A DNA stretch of 64,000 bases from a bacterium (GTDB taxonomy: Bacteria; Planctomycetota; UBA1135; UBA2386): the NCBI GenBank assembly GCA_030432695.1, contig JAUILN010000003.1:310001-374000 (forward strand), given 5' to 3'. Shown here piece by piece: positions 9,843-18,746 of the stretch. Below the pieces are notes generated by a model. It did no database searches. It was given only the letters and a program-made list of their open reading frames with translations, and had not been told where the DNA came from. The position numbers and the translations under genes are program-made. The stretch's first letter is position 1; each line of letters begins with the position of its first letter.

Positions 9843-11293
9843 TGCACGCAGTCCTGCTCTCGACCCTGCTGGTTGCTTCCGCGCCGCAGGAGCCGGTCGA
9901 GCCCCGTTCCGAAGCCGACTTCGTCGCGATCGTCGACGTCCCCCAGCCCGACGACGTGGTGCTCGAGGTCGGCGGCCTCCTGGCGCGCGGCGACGAGCTG
10001 CTGGTCGCGACGCGGCGCGGTGAGGTCTGGCGCCTCGAAGACGCCTACTCCGCGAACCCGCGCTATTCGCTGTGGGCCGAGGGCCTGCAGGAGCCGCTCG
10101 GTCTGCTCGAGCACGACGGCTGGATCTACGTGACCCAGCGCGGCGAGCTGTCGCGGATGCGCGATGCCGACGGCGATGGCCGGATGGACGAGCTCGAGAC
10201 CGTCTGCGCGCACTGGGAGCTGTCGGGCAACTACCACGAGTACTGCTTCGGCCCGGTGTTGGCACCCGACGGCAGCTTCTGGATCACGCTGAACAAGCCG
10301 TTCGGCGGCGAGCCGTTCGGCAAGGTCGACTGGCGCGGCTGGGCGGCGCGGATCCAGCCCGACGGCACCTTCGAGGGCGTGTGTGCGGGCCTGCGTTCGC
10401 CGGCGGGTGTCGGGCTGTCGCCGGGCGGCGAGGTCTTCTACTCCGACAACCAGGGCGAGTGGTGCGCCAACAGCAAGTTCGCGTTGCTCGAGGTCGGCGA
10501 CTTCCACGGTCACCCGCACGGCATCGCGTCGTGCAACCTGCCGGAGAGTCGGGTCGAGCATCCGGGCGACGTGCCGGACGGTGTGACGATCGACGTCGCC
10601 GCCGAGCAGGTGCCGAACTACCGGCTGCCGGTCTGCTGGATCCCGTACGACAAGGTCGGTCGCTCGCCGTCGGGGTTCGTGTGGGACACCGCGGGGAACT
10701 TCGGTCCGTTCGCGGGCCAGGTCTTCATGGGCGATCAGTACTCGTCGGAGGTGTTCCGCATCTCGTACGAGAAGGTCGCGGGCCGTTACCAGGGTGCCTG
10801 CTACCCGTTCCGCAAGGGACTGAAGTGCGGCATCACGCGGGTGGCGTGGGGGACCGACGGGTCGCTGTGGTGCGGGATGACCAACCGCGGCTGGCCGTCG
10901 CTGGGCGGGGCGTCGAACGGCTTGCAACGACTGGTGTGGAAGGGCGAGACGCCGTTCGAACTGGTCGAGGCGACCGCGACGCCGGAGGGCTTCGCGCTGC
11001 GCTTCTCGGCTCCGGTCGATCCGGCCAGCGTCGAGCCCGCGGCGTTCACCACCCGCAACTGGACCTATCTCCACCACAGTCGCTACGGATCGCCCGAGAC
11101 CGACCCGCGCGACATGGAGGTGACTGCGGCCGAGCTCGATGCCGACGGCCGGACGGTGCGGATCTCGGTCGCCGGCCGGGTGGCGACCCGGGTCCACGCG
11201 ATCGACGCCGCCGGGATCCGCTCCGCCGAGGGCGGTGCCAGGCCCTGGCACGGGATCGCCTGGTACACCCTGAACGCGATCCCTGAGGAGTGA
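9836..11293 (+). CDS. Secreted beta-propeller (membrane-bound dehydrogenase-like) protein
   Basis: A 485-residue exported protein with a short signal peptide (hydrophobic run LLSTLLVASA). The body has repeated propeller blades of the NHL/sorbosone-dehydrogenase type seen in planctomycete membrane-bound dehydrogenase proteins: GDELLVATRRGEVWRLED, PLGLLEHDGWIYVTQRGEL, RDADGDGRMDE, SPAGVGLSPGGEVFYSDNQ and AWGTDGSLWCGMTNRGWPS. About 90 C-terminal residues form a separate Ig/Ca-like beta domain. ATG 9836 is chosen because GAGGTG lies eight bases before it; ATG 9842, overlapping the upstream TGA, is the alternative. It is translationally coupled to the multi-haem lipoprotein and probably works with it in extracytoplasmic oxidation of an unknown, perhaps carbohydrate, substrate. 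Confidence 0.75.
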   Translation: MVMHAVLLSTLLVASAPQEPVEPRSEADFVAIVDVPQPDDVVLEVGGLLARGDELLVATRRGEVWRLEDAYSANPRYSLWAEGLQEPLGLLEHDGWIYVTQRGELSRMRDADGDGRMDELETVCAHWELSGNYHEYCFGPVLAPDGSFWITLNKPFGGEPFGKVDWRGWAARIQPDGTFEGVCAGLRSPAGVGLSPGGEVFYSDNQGEWCANSKFALLEVGDFHGHPHGIASCNLPESRVEHPGDVPDGVTIDVAAEQVPNYRLPVCWIPYDKVGRSPSGFVWDTAGNFGPFAGQVFMGDQYSSEVFRISYEKVAGRYQGACYPFRKGLKCGITRVAWGTDGSLWCGMTNRGWPSLGGASNGLQRLVWKGETPFELVEATATPEGFALRFSAPVDPASVEPAAFTTRNWTYLHHSRYGSPETDPRDMEVTAAELDADGRTVRISVAGRVATRVHAIDAAGIRSAEGGARPWHGIAWYTLNAIPEE

Positions 11294-11351
11294 GTCCGCC
11301 GGCCCCGGCTCGCCAAGTCGGGCCCCGGACACTACGCTCTTCGCCCCGCTG

Positions 11352-11429
11352 ATGGACGACGACCAACCTCCCGATCTCTCCGACAGTCCCGGCGCGCCTT
11401 GCAGGGCGCGCGTGGAGGCAGTCCTTTGA
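11352..11429 (+). CDS. Possible 25-residue leader ORF before the CNNM/CBS gene
   Basis: ATG 11352 opens a 25-codon frame (starting MDDDQPPDLSDSPG) whose TGA (11427-11429) overlaps the TTG start (11426-11428) of the next gene in a different frame. A TAnnnT box, TACGCT, sits at 11333-11338. Its 3' part contains the GC hairpin and the ribosome site of the downstream gene, so ribosomes finishing it could open that hairpin. There is no homology support; it may be chance. Confidence 0.25.
   Translation: MDDDQPPDLSDSPGAPCRARVEAVL
11392..11411 (+). promoter_or_regulatory. GC-rich hairpin next to the CNNM/CBS ribosome site
   Basis: GCGCGCC (11392-11398) and GGCGCGC (11405-11411) form a perfect 7-bp stem with a six-base loop, ending two bases before the GGAGG (11414-11418) of the gene starting at 11426. 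It may limit ribosome access or pause polymerase. The regulatory role is inferred. Confidence 0.3.
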
Positions 11430-12544
11430 CCGCAGTCCTGCTGGTCGTCACCGTCACCCTCGCGGCGTCGTTCCTGTGCTCGCTGCTGGAGGCGGCGCTC
11501 TACGCCGTCACCCCGACACAGCTCGAGGTGATGCGCAAGAAGAAGGTCTTCGGGGCGCGGCGCTTCGCGAAGTTCCGCGAGTCGATCGAGGAGCCGATCG
11601 CGGCGATCCTGACGATCAACACCATCTCGCACACCGCGGGCAGCACGGTGGCGGGTGCGTTGGTGGCGGCTCAGTCCAACGAGGCCTGGCTCGGCGTGTT
11701 CACCGCGCTGTTCACGCTGGCGATCCTGCTGCTCACCGAGATCGTGCCGAAGAGCGTGGGCGTGCGTTACGCGCCCAAGCTGGTGCCGTACCTCGTATGG
11801 CCGCTGCAGGTGATGATCTGGATCTCGCTGCCGGTGGCCAAGCCGAGCCAGTGGCTGATGCACAAGCTGGTCGGCGGGGCGAGTGGGCACGGACCGACCG
11901 AGGACGAGATCATCGCGATGTCGCGGATGGCGGTGCGCGGTGGCACGGTGACGGCGGGCGAGGTGCGGTGGGTCGAGAACGCGCTGTCGCTCGACAAGGT
12001 GACCGCGCACGACGTGATGACCCCGCGCACGGTGGTGCAGGCGGTGCCGGTCGACAAGACGGTCGCCGAGATGCTGACCGGCGGACAGCCGTTCCGGCAC
12101 AGTCGCACGCCGGCCTACGAGGGCGACAGCCTCGATCGCATCGTCGGCGTGGTGCACCGCCGCGACCTGCACGACGCGTTCGCACGCGGCGAGGGCGAGC
12201 GCTCGTTGCGCGACCTGCTGCGGCCGCTCGACATGGTGCCCGAGGGCATGCGCGGGCCGGAGCTGTTGGAGAAGTTCCTGCGCGGCAAGCGGCACATCGT
12301 CGCGGTGATCGACGAGTACGGCGGCTTCGAGGGGATCGTGACCCTCGAGGACGTGCTGGAGTGCCTCGTGGGGCAGGAGATCGTCGACGAGTACGACGAG
12401 CACGACGACATGCAGGAGTTCGCGCGGCAGATGGCGCAGCAGGTCGGCGGAGAGCCGGCGGCCGATGCGGTGGTGCCGCCGGACGGCGAGACCGAAGCGG
12501 CCGCGGAAGTGCGCGGTGCCGCCGACCAGGGGAGGACGACGTGA
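11426..12544 (+). CDS. CNNM-domain/CBS-pair membrane protein (HlyC/CorC family)
   Basis: A 372-residue inner-membrane protein. Residues about 1-170 are a CNNM (DUF21) domain with three to four hydrophobic segments, including the family-type stretch TLAILLLTEIVPKSVGVRYAP. A cytoplasmic CBS pair follows (about 185-325: MTPRTVVQAVP, IVGVVHRRDLHDAF, IDEYGGFEGIVTLEDVLE). The usual C-terminal CorC/HlyC-associated domain is absent; the protein ends in an acidic tail. Family members are linked to Mg/Co efflux or cation homeostasis. TTG 11426 is preferred because GGAGG lies seven bases upstream; the earlier in-frame TTG at 11399 has no such site. The 3' end overlaps the HIT gene (GTGA). Confidence 0.85.
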   Translation: MTAVLLVVTVTLAASFLCSLLEAALYAVTPTQLEVMRKKKVFGARRFAKFRESIEEPIAAILTINTISHTAGSTVAGALVAAQSNEAWLGVFTALFTLAILLLTEIVPKSVGVRYAPKLVPYLVWPLQVMIWISLPVAKPSQWLMHKLVGGASGHGPTEDEIIAMSRMAVRGGTVTAGEVRWVENALSLDKVTAHDVMTPRTVVQAVPVDKTVAEMLTGGQPFRHSRTPAYEGDSLDRIVGVVHRRDLHDAFARGEGERSLRDLLRPLDMVPEGMRGPELLEKFLRGKRHIVAVIDEYGGFEGIVTLEDVLECLVGQEIVDEYDEHDDMQEFARQMAQQVGGEPAADAVVPPDGETEAAAEVRGAADQGRTT

Positions 12545-12927
12545 GCGACAGCTACGACCAGGACGGCTGCAACCGGGGCAGCTACGACCCGAGCAACATC
12601 TTCGCGAAGATCCTCGCCGGCGAGATCCCGGCCGACGTGGTTCACGAAGACGACCGCTGTCTGGCGTTCCGCGACATCCAGCCGCAGGCACCGGTGCACG
12701 TGCTGGTGATCCCAAAGCTCCAGCTGGCGAAGGTCGGTGACGCGCAGGCGGAGCATGGCGCGATGCTCGGCCATCTGCTGCTGGTCGCCGGTCAGGTGGC
12801 GCGGCAGGAAGGCGTGGGGGATGCGTTCCGGGTGGTCATCAACCACGGTGCGGACGCCGGCCAGAGCGTGTTCCACCTGCATGTCCACGTGCTCGGCGGA
12901 CGGGATCTGGCGTGGCCGCCGGGTTGA
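12541..12927 (+). CDS. HIT-family nucleotide hydrolase/transferase (HinT-like)
   Basis: A 128-residue histidine-triad protein. After a ~20-residue polar leader comes the canonical order: IFAKILAGEIPADVVHEDD, LAFRDIQPQAPVHVLVIPK, and the active-site triad FHLHVHVLGG near the end. HinT-type enzymes hydrolyse purine nucleotide phosphoramidates such as AMP-lysine. The length matches HinT (about 115) plus the leader. The GTG start overlaps the upstream stop as GTGA, so it is coupled to the CNNM/CBS gene. The assignment is firm at family level; the natural substrate is not known. Confidence 0.92.
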   Translation: MSDSYDQDGCNRGSYDPSNIFAKILAGEIPADVVHEDDRCLAFRDIQPQAPVHVLVIPKLQLAKVGDAQAEHGAMLGHLLLVAGQVARQEGVGDAFRVVINHGADAGQSVFHLHVHVLGGRDLAWPPG

Positions 12928-13101
12928 GGAACTCCCGGGGTCGGTCGGGCGAATGCGGGCGAGCCGTGGTCGGCCGGTGAAGATGCAGCCAATTCGACCG
13001 GGGCGGGTGGCCAACCCGTGGTCCGGCAGTCATGATCGGTTCGTGAGCGTGGTCCAAGCACCCAGGCCCGCCGCCCAACCAGGGTTCCCTCCGAGGCGCG
13101 C

Positions 13102-15099
13102 ATGACGTCCTTCGAAGGTGCCGGGCGCGGGAGTCACGATCGGGAGCCCGAGGTGCTCCTGCTGCCGTTCGCGGTCCCGGAATCGCTGGACCTGCCGACC
13201 GAGCTGCTCGCCGCGGTGGAGTTCGATCCCGGCGTGCTCGGCGAACACGGGGGGCTCGACGGCCTGCTGGCTCGACGGCTGCCGGACTTCCTGCACCAGG
13301 TGCTCAACGGTTTCGCGCCGGGTGGACCGAGCGGGATGCTCGAGATCCAGAGCCCGCCGGGCGACGGGCCGAGCCGATGGGTGGTTTTGCCGGAGGCTCC
13401 CGAGCCGGAAGACGTGCTGCCGATGCTCGGTGGGGAGGACTCGGTGCGCGCCCTGGTGACCGGCTCGCTGCGGTCGGACGGGCGCGGGCTGGTGGTCGAG
13501 CTCGGCGTGCACACCGCGCCCTGGGGATTCGGTCCGGACGAGGTCGACCCCGCTGAGTTCGACTCGGAGGACGGTCCGGCGACGAGAGGTGGCGCGTTGC
13601 ACGACGACGATTCCGACGGCCTCGGATTCACTCCGCCCAACCTCGACTTCGGCGAGCCGGCACCGGGTGCGGAGCCGGCCCACGTGGTGCATGCGGTGCT
13701 CGACTTCGCGGACCCGGTGCGTGGTCTGCTCCGGGTCGCCGAGCATCTCGCCACGCTGGTCGGTCTACCCCCGCTCCGCCAACCGCGCCGACTGCTCAGT
13801 TCCGATCCGAAGGCGTTCCTGTGGTTCCTGCTCGGGCTCGACGGCGCGGCGTTGGTCGGCTCCGACGTCGAGATGGAGACCGCGACGCACGGCGAGGGGC
13901 TGCTGTCGCCGTTCGTGGAGGCGCTGCGCATCGATCCCGGCTTCGCCGTGTCGCTGCGGGCATTGGCCGGCGCCTGGATGGGTGCGTTCGAGAGCGAGCG
14001 GGTCGGCGACGCGGCCTGTCTGCGGTTGGTCGACGCCTGCCTCGAGCTCCATCCAACGGATGCCGAAGGGGTGGTGGCGGTCGCGGAGCTGCTGACGCTG
14101 GTCGACGAGGAAGACCGCGCGGTCGCCTGGCTGGAGCATGCGGTGGCGCTGGAGCGCACCGTGCCGCGGGCGCTGGAGTGCCTCGGTGTGCTGCTCGCGA
14201 ACCGTGGCGAGATCGAACGGGCGCGCTCGTTGTGGCGACGCGGCGCCGGCGAGTTCGGTGAGCCCGACTTCCATGCGCACCTGGCGCGGCTCGCGTTCGT
14301 CGATGGCGAGATCGCCGAGGCGTGGCGGCGGATGCTCCGCGGGTTGCGTCGGATGTGGGATCGCGCCGTGCGTTGGGCCGAGTGGGAGCCGGAGATGCGG
14401 ACTCCGAGCGTGCTGCTGCGCTATCTGGCCGATCACGTGAACCGTGGCGACTGGCCGGGTGGTCTACGCGAGTCGCTCGTGGAGCTGCGCGGTCTCCTTT
14501 TCGAACCGCAGGAGCGCGTCGACCTCGGGGTGTGCCTCGCGGCGGTCGGGGAACCGGACCTGGCACGCGACGAGCTGGAAGCCGGGTTGGCCGGCGAACT
14601 CCCGGCCTCGGTCGAGGACCGCGGCGTCCGCGCGCTGATGGGTCTGTTGGTGCCCGGGTTCGAGCGTCGTTTCGCCACCCTCACCGACTCGGTGCTGGCC
14701 GGCAGGGATCCGCGCGGTGCATTGGTCGAACTCCAGCTCTACCTCGACCTGCGGCCCGAGTTCTGGCCGGCGTTGTACTTCGTCGGCATGGCGTTGCAGC
14801 GGCTCGATCGCAGCGGCGAGGCGCTGGACGTGATGGCCGAGGTGCTCGAGCGACGTCCCGGTCAGCTCGACGCGCTGGCGGCGATGGCCGAGATGTTCGC
14901 CGACCGCGGCAATGCCAAGCGGGCTCTCGAGTGCGTCGAGGAAGCCCTGGCGGCGCATCCGCGCATGGCCGATCTGCACCTGCGCCGTGCGCGGTTCCTC
15001 GAGCTGCTCGGGCGGCGGCGGGAGGCCGACGAGGCGCTCGACTTGGCGATCGAGCTGGAGCCGGAGACGTCGGCGGCGGCCCCGCTGCGGAAGCCCTGA
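13102..15099 (+). CDS. Tetratricopeptide-repeat protein of unknown function
   Basis: A 665-residue soluble protein with no signal peptide. The N-terminal ~280 residues are acidic and unassigned, with an inner segment rich in Asp/Glu/Pro. From about residue 290 onward helical repeats of the TPR type appear (AVAWLEHAVALERTVPRALECLGVLLANRGEIERARSLW in pieces, then a second block near the end: LDRSGEALDVMAEVLERRPGQLDALAAMAEMF and NAKRALECVEEALAAHP). Such repeats mediate protein-protein contacts. The ATG follows a weak GAGG. It stands alone, preceded by a 174-bp gap and meeting the protease gene tail-to-tail (13 bp apart). The partner and pathway are unknown. Confidence 0.75.
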   Translation: MTSFEGAGRGSHDREPEVLLLPFAVPESLDLPTELLAAVEFDPGVLGEHGGLDGLLARRLPDFLHQVLNGFAPGGPSGMLEIQSPPGDGPSRWVVLPEAPEPEDVLPMLGGEDSVRALVTGSLRSDGRGLVVELGVHTAPWGFGPDEVDPAEFDSEDGPATRGGALHDDDSDGLGFTPPNLDFGEPAPGAEPAHVVHAVLDFADPVRGLLRVAEHLATLVGLPPLRQPRRLLSSDPKAFLWFLLGLDGAALVGSDVEMETATHGEGLLSPFVEALRIDPGFAVSLRALAGAWMGAFESERVGDAACLRLVDACLELHPTDAEGVVAVAELLTLVDEEDRAVAWLEHAVALERTVPRALECLGVLLANRGEIERARSLWRRGAGEFGEPDFHAHLARLAFVDGEIAEAWRRMLRGLRRMWDRAVRWAEWEPEMRTPSVLLRYLADHVNRGDWPGGLRESLVELRGLLFEPQERVDLGVCLAAVGEPDLARDELEAGLAGELPASVEDRGVRALMGLLVPGFERRFATLTDSVLAGRDPRGALVELQLYLDLRPEFWPALYFVGMALQRLDRSGEALDVMAEVLERRPGQLDALAAMAEMFADRGNAKRALECVEEALAAHPRMADLHLRRARFLELLGRRREADEALDLAIELEPETSAAAPLRKP

Positions 15100-15112
15100 T
15101 CGGGCTGCGCGC

Positions 15113-16351
15113 TCACTTGCCGGGAGAGGCCAACTCGGGCAGCTCGTCCGGTTCGCCTTCGGCCGGATCGGTCTCCGTCCCGACGGCGAGGTCGCCGGTC
15201 GGAAGCTCGCTCCCCGGCACCCCCTCTTCGAGGACGTTGCCCAGCCCCTCGCTGCGCAGCCAGTCGTAGATCGTCGACATCGGCGTGCAGAGCCCCATGT
15301 GCGGGACCACCACCGGCGTGCCGCGGCCGTGGGTGTAGATCTTCGAGAACACCCCGGCGAGCGCGCGGCGTTCGGCGGAGAACACTCCGCCGCCCGAGTT
15401 CCCGTAGTAGGTCGGCGCGTTGATCATCCAGTAGTTGGCGCCGTCGAGGACGTTGCGGGTGCTGGTCACCGAGCCGCGGGTCGGGATCGGGTCGTTGCCG
15501 AGCGGGCAGCCGACCGCGTAGACCTCGTCCCACACCATCACGTGGCTCGCTTCTTCGCGGGTCAGCAGCTTGGCGACGTTGGGGAAGATGCGGTCGGAGT
15601 CGAGGCGGACCAGCGCGACGTCGATCGAGCGCTTGTGCGCGACGAGCTGGCCGCGCACCCGCGTGCGGCGCCCGGAGGCGTCGTAGACCGAGATGTCGAT
15701 GCCGTCGCGCTTGGCGTTCGGCGTGTCGGAGAAGATGTTGCGGACCACGTGGTAGGCGGTCAGCACCCAGTTCTCGACCTCGCCGGTGTCCTTGTTCCGC
15801 TCCGACTTCACCAGGGTGCCGGAGCCGACCGTGTCGCGACCTTCGAGCTGGACGGTGGGCAGCAGCAGTTCGCGGGTGAGGACCTCGGGGTCGGGACGCA
15901 GCTGGCCCGACAGCTCCTCGAGCCGCTGGCCGTTCTGCGCGGTGTGCTCGCGGACCACCTCGTCGGTGCGCTTCAGCTCGTCGGCGTAGCTGCGGACCAG
16001 TTCCTGGGTGCGGCTCACGTCGCGAGCGATCTCGTCCTTGAGGCTGGCGGCCTCCTGCTGGGCACGTCGCAGTTCCTGCTCCAGGAACGAGGCCTCACGG
16101 ACGCCCTTGCGCGCCTCCTCGATGCGCGCCTCGATCCCGGCGAGCCGGTTGTCGACGACCTCGGTGAGTTCGTGCCGCAGCGTCTCCAGGTCGCGGCGGG
16201 CCTCGACCTGGGTGGCATTGCGCTCGACCAGCCCTTCCAACCGCGCGACCTCCGCCTGGCGGTCGCGCAGGTCGGTGAGTTCGAACTGGAAGTGGCCGAG
16301 CACGACCAGGAGCAGCAGGCCGCCCCCGATCTCCACCAGTGTGCGCATCAT
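15113..16351 (-). CDS. Membrane-anchored trypsin-like serine protease with coiled coil
   Basis: A 412-residue protein. An N-terminal membrane anchor (LVEIGGGLLLLVVLG) is followed by a long coiled coil (about residues 30-135, heptad-rich Glu/Arg/Leu) and then a chymotrypsin-fold protease domain of the Do/HtrA class. Catalytic triad candidates are His in VLTAYHVV, Asp in SIDVALVRL and Ser in YYGNSGGGVFS. No PDZ domain follows; the last ~35 residues are acidic and disordered. ATG 16351 is chosen over the adjacent ATG 16348 because GGGAG lies nine bases upstream. It probably acts in the periplasm, held by the anchor, with the coiled coil as an oligomerisation arm. It is divergent from ribBA across a 329-bp gap. 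Confidence 0.85.
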   Translation of the reverse strand: MMRTLVEIGGGLLLLVVLGHFQFELTDLRDRQAEVARLEGLVERNATQVEARRDLETLRHELTEVVDNRLAGIEARIEEARKGVREASFLEQELRRAQQEAASLKDEIARDVSRTQELVRSYADELKRTDEVVREHTAQNGQRLEELSGQLRPDPEVLTRELLLPTVQLEGRDTVGSGTLVKSERNKDTGEVENWVLTAYHVVRNIFSDTPNAKRDGIDISVYDASGRRTRVRGQLVAHKRSIDVALVRLDSDRIFPNVAKLLTREEASHVMVWDEVYAVGCPLGNDPIPTRGSVTSTRNVLDGANYWMINAPTYYGNSGGGVFSAERRALAGVFSKIYTHGRGTPVVVPHMGLCTPMSTIYDWLRSEGLGNVLEEGVPGSELPTGDLAVGTETDPAEGEPDELPELASPGK

Positions 16352-16640
16352 CGTCGTCGTCTCCCTCTCGTGGTGGCTCTTGACCTCCACAGGGATCGGC
16401 GAGGTGCGCGGGCGGCGTGAAGTGCGGGCCGCGGACGGGTGGGGCGAGGGGTGCGCAGGAGTCTGCGGCTCCGACGCTACCGGAGCGTTGCGAACCCCGA
16501 CTTGAGACACCCGGGCGCCGGGCCGATGTCGCGCTTTCCGGCGCCGACCCCGGCGGCGCGGTCGGAAAGTCCGGGAGGATCCCCGCATTGGTGGGGCTCT
16601 TCCGAGCGGTCGGCGCGACCCGGTCTCCGTCGCCACCCCG

Positions 16641-16646
16641 TAGAAT
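16641..16646 (+). promoter_or_regulatory. Candidate -10 box for ribBA, within the 329-bp divergent gap
   Basis: TAGAAT ends 34 bases before the ribBA ATG and is a good match to a -10 element; the spacing leaves a ~28-base leader. No clear -35 hexamer is seen. The gap 16352-16680 separates divergent genes and must hold both promoters. It shows no FMN (RFN) riboswitch signature, which is often placed before riboflavin genes. Confidence 0.4.
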
Positions 16647-16680
16647 CGCCGGCCCCCGATCCGGGGAACGATCCGAGAAC

Positions 16681-17916
16681 ATGGCCTTCGCACCCATCCC
16701 CGAGATCCTCGAGCAGCTTCGCCAGGGTCGTCCGATCGTGCTCGTGGACGACCCCGACCGGGAGAACGAGGGTGACCTCTGCTTCGCGGCCGAGTTCGCG
16801 ACGCCAGAGCTGGTGAACATGATGGCGCGCGATGCGCGTGGCCTGATCTGCCTGGCGCTCGAGGGCGAGATCTGCGACCAGCTGGGTCTCGGACCGCAGG
16901 TCGCCGAGAACGGCACCCGCTACGGCACCGCGTTCACGGTCAGCATCGAGGCCCGCGAGGGAGTCACCACCGGGATCTCCGCTGCCGACCGCTGCCAGAC
17001 CATCCGCACCGCGGTCGCGCCGGACGCGAAGCCTGGTGACCTGGTGCGGCCGGGCCACATCTTCCCGCTGCGGGCCCGCGAGGGCGGCGTGCTGGTGCGC
17101 ACCGGCCAGACCGAGGGGATGGTCGACCTGTGCCGCCTCGCCGGCCTGCGTCCGGCGGGCGTCATCTGCGAGATCATGAACGACGACGGCACCATGGCGC
17201 GGGTGCCGCAGCTCGAGCAGTTCTGCCAGAAGCACGGCGTGCTCATGTGCTCGATCGCCGAGCTGGTGGAGTTCCGGCGGCGCCGCGAGCGGATCATCGA
17301 GCGCGTCGCCTACGCGCAGATGCCGACCCGCCACGGCTACTTCGACAGCTTCACGTATGCGAGCCGGGTCGACGGGCGGACCCACGTGGCGCTGTGCGTC
17401 GGCATCGAACGGCCGGCCGAGACCGGGGGGCGGTTCCCGCCGATCGAGGAGCCGCTGCTGGTGCGGGTCCACTCGCAGTGTCTGACCGGCGATGCGTTCG
17501 GCTCGCTGCGCTGCGACTGCGGCGAGCAGCTGCAGCGGGCGATGAAGGCCATCCAGGACGCCGGCAAGGGCATCGTCCTCTACATCAGCCAGGAGGGCCG
17601 CGGCATCGGGCTCGAGGGCAAGATGCGCGCCTACGCGCTGCAGGACGAGGGCTTCGACACGGTGGAGGCCAACCTGCACCTGGGCTTCAAGGCCGACCTG
17701 CGGGAGTTCGGGACCGGCGCCCAGATCCTCCACGACCTGGGGGCCCGCCGGTTGCGGCTGTTGACCAACAATCCCAAGAAGCTCAGTGGACTGCACGGCT
17801 ACGGCCTCGAGGTGGTCGAGCAGGTGCCGCTGATCGTCGACCCGAACCCTAGCAACGAGCGCTACTTGCACACGAAGCGCGAGAAGATGGGGCACTTGCT
17901 CGGCGACGCCGAGTGA
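16681..17916 (+). CDS. ribBA: Bifunctional 3,4-dihydroxy-2-butanone-4-phosphate synthase / GTP cyclohydrolase II
   Basis: A 411-residue two-domain riboflavin enzyme. Residues 1 to about 200 are RibB, which makes the four-carbon unit from ribulose 5-phosphate ([16 protein letters not shown] acidic loop; [32 protein letters not shown]). Residues about 210-400 are RibA, which opens GTP: zinc cysteines in [21 protein letters not shown] (split here as HSQCLTGD and RCDCGE), the EGRGIGL loop and TNNPKK. All hallmark residues for both activities appear present. The length is typical. It stands alone, with ribD/E/H not in the window. No riboswitch was recognised upstream. Confidence 0.97.
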   Translation: MAFAPIPEILEQLRQGRPIVLVDDPDRENEGDLCFAAEFATPELVNMMARDARGLICLALEGEICDQLGLGPQVAENGTRYGTAFTVSIEAREGVTTGISAADRCQTIRTAVAPDAKPGDLVRPGHIFPLRAREGGVLVRTGQTEGMVDLCRLAGLRPAGVICEIMNDDGTMARVPQLEQFCQKHGVLMCSIAELVEFRRRRERIIERVAYAQMPTRHGYFDSFTYASRVDGRTHVALCVGIERPAETGGRFPPIEEPLLVRVHSQCLTGDAFGSLRCDCGEQLQRAMKAIQDAGKGIVLYISQEGRGIGLEGKMRAYALQDEGFDTVEANLHLGFKADLREFGTGAQILHDLGARRLRLLTNNPKKLSGLHGYGLEVVEQVPLIVDPNPSNERYLHTKREKMGHLLGDAE

Positions 17917-18020
17917 GCCGGCGTGGGGCCGATTCACCAAAAGGGCTGTCGGCCCCGAGGTGAGTGGGAAGAATCGGCCGCCGGCGTCCCTCCAAGGGCG
18001 CCGTGTTCGCGACCCGTGCC

Positions 18021-18746
18021 ATGACCCGGACCACCGACGACGAGCTGATCCAGGCCGTGCTGGCCGGCAGCGACGGCGCGTTCGCCGATCTGGTCGAGCG
18101 CTTCCAGGACCGCGTCTGCCGGCTCCTGTCGCGCTTCACCCGGGATCGCGGCGAGGTCGAGGACCTGGCTCAGGAGGTCTTCGTGAAGGTGTTCCGCAAG
18201 CTGCACACCTTCCAGGCCGACTCCGGGCTCTACACCTGGATCTACCGGGTCGCGGTGAACACCGCCAACGACCACTTCGCGCGGCGCAGTCGGCGTCGTC
18301 TGCGGCTCCTCGACGACGAGGACGGCCTCGCGGGTGGGGGACGTCTCCGGGACGGCAGCTCGGCTCCGTCCGAGCCGCTGCTCGACGCCGAGGTCCGCGC
18401 CGTCACCAGGGCGATCGTCGACGATCTGCCCGAGAAGTATCGGACCGTCCTGGTGCTCCGCGAATACGAGGACCTTTCCTACACCGCGATGGCCGAGGTG
18501 CTGGGGATCAGCATCGGAACGGTCGAGTCGCGGCTGTTCCGGGCCCGGCAGCGCTTCAAGGACGCGCTGCAGCGTCGGTTCCCGGAGCTGGTGCCGGGCA
18601 GTCGGCACGAAGGCCACAAGCGCGCACCGGTTGGTGATCGCGAAGGCGGTGATCGTGAGGGCGGGGACCTCGAGCCCGGCCCTGAAGCGGGGGCCTCCTC
18701 GGCGAAGGTCCGTGAAGGGCGGTCTCCCGGGAGGAACGAGTCATGA
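18021..18746 (+). CDS. ECF-type RNA polymerase sigma factor
   Basis: A 241-residue extracytoplasmic-function sigma factor. Region 2 covers about residues 8-80 (DELIQAVLAGSDGAFADLV, DLAQEVFVKVFRKL, YTWIYRVAVNTANDH) and region 4 about 125-185 (LPEKYRTVLVLREYEDLSYTAMAEVLG, GTVESRLFRARQRFKD). A ~50-residue low-complexity Gly/Glu tail follows. The ATG at 18021 matches the usual family start; an in-frame GTG at 17964 would add a basic leader. The stop overlaps the ATG of the anti-sigma gene (ATGA), and four envelope genes follow with almost no gaps, so it very likely controls this operon. Confidence 0.95.
   Translation: MTRTTDDELIQAVLAGSDGAFADLVERFQDRVCRLLSRFTRDRGEVEDLAQEVFVKVFRKLHTFQADSGLYTWIYRVAVNTANDHFARRSRRRLRLLDDEDGLAGGGRLRDGSSAPSEPLLDAEVRAVTRAIVDDLPEKYRTVLVLREYEDLSYTAMAEVLGISIGTVESRLFRARQRFKDALQRRFPELVPGSRHEGHKRAPVGDREGGDREGGDLEPGPEAGASSAKVREGRSPGRNES

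Noticed and set aside
12928..13105. A 20-codon frame (GTG 13043) ending in ATGA overlap with the TPR gene
   Set aside because: It has no promoter-like box or ribosome site, and its Pro/Arg-rich sequence looks like noncoding GC-rich DNA.
16352..16680. Possible FMN riboswitch before ribBA
   Set aside because: None of the conserved RFN-element blocks could be found in the gap.
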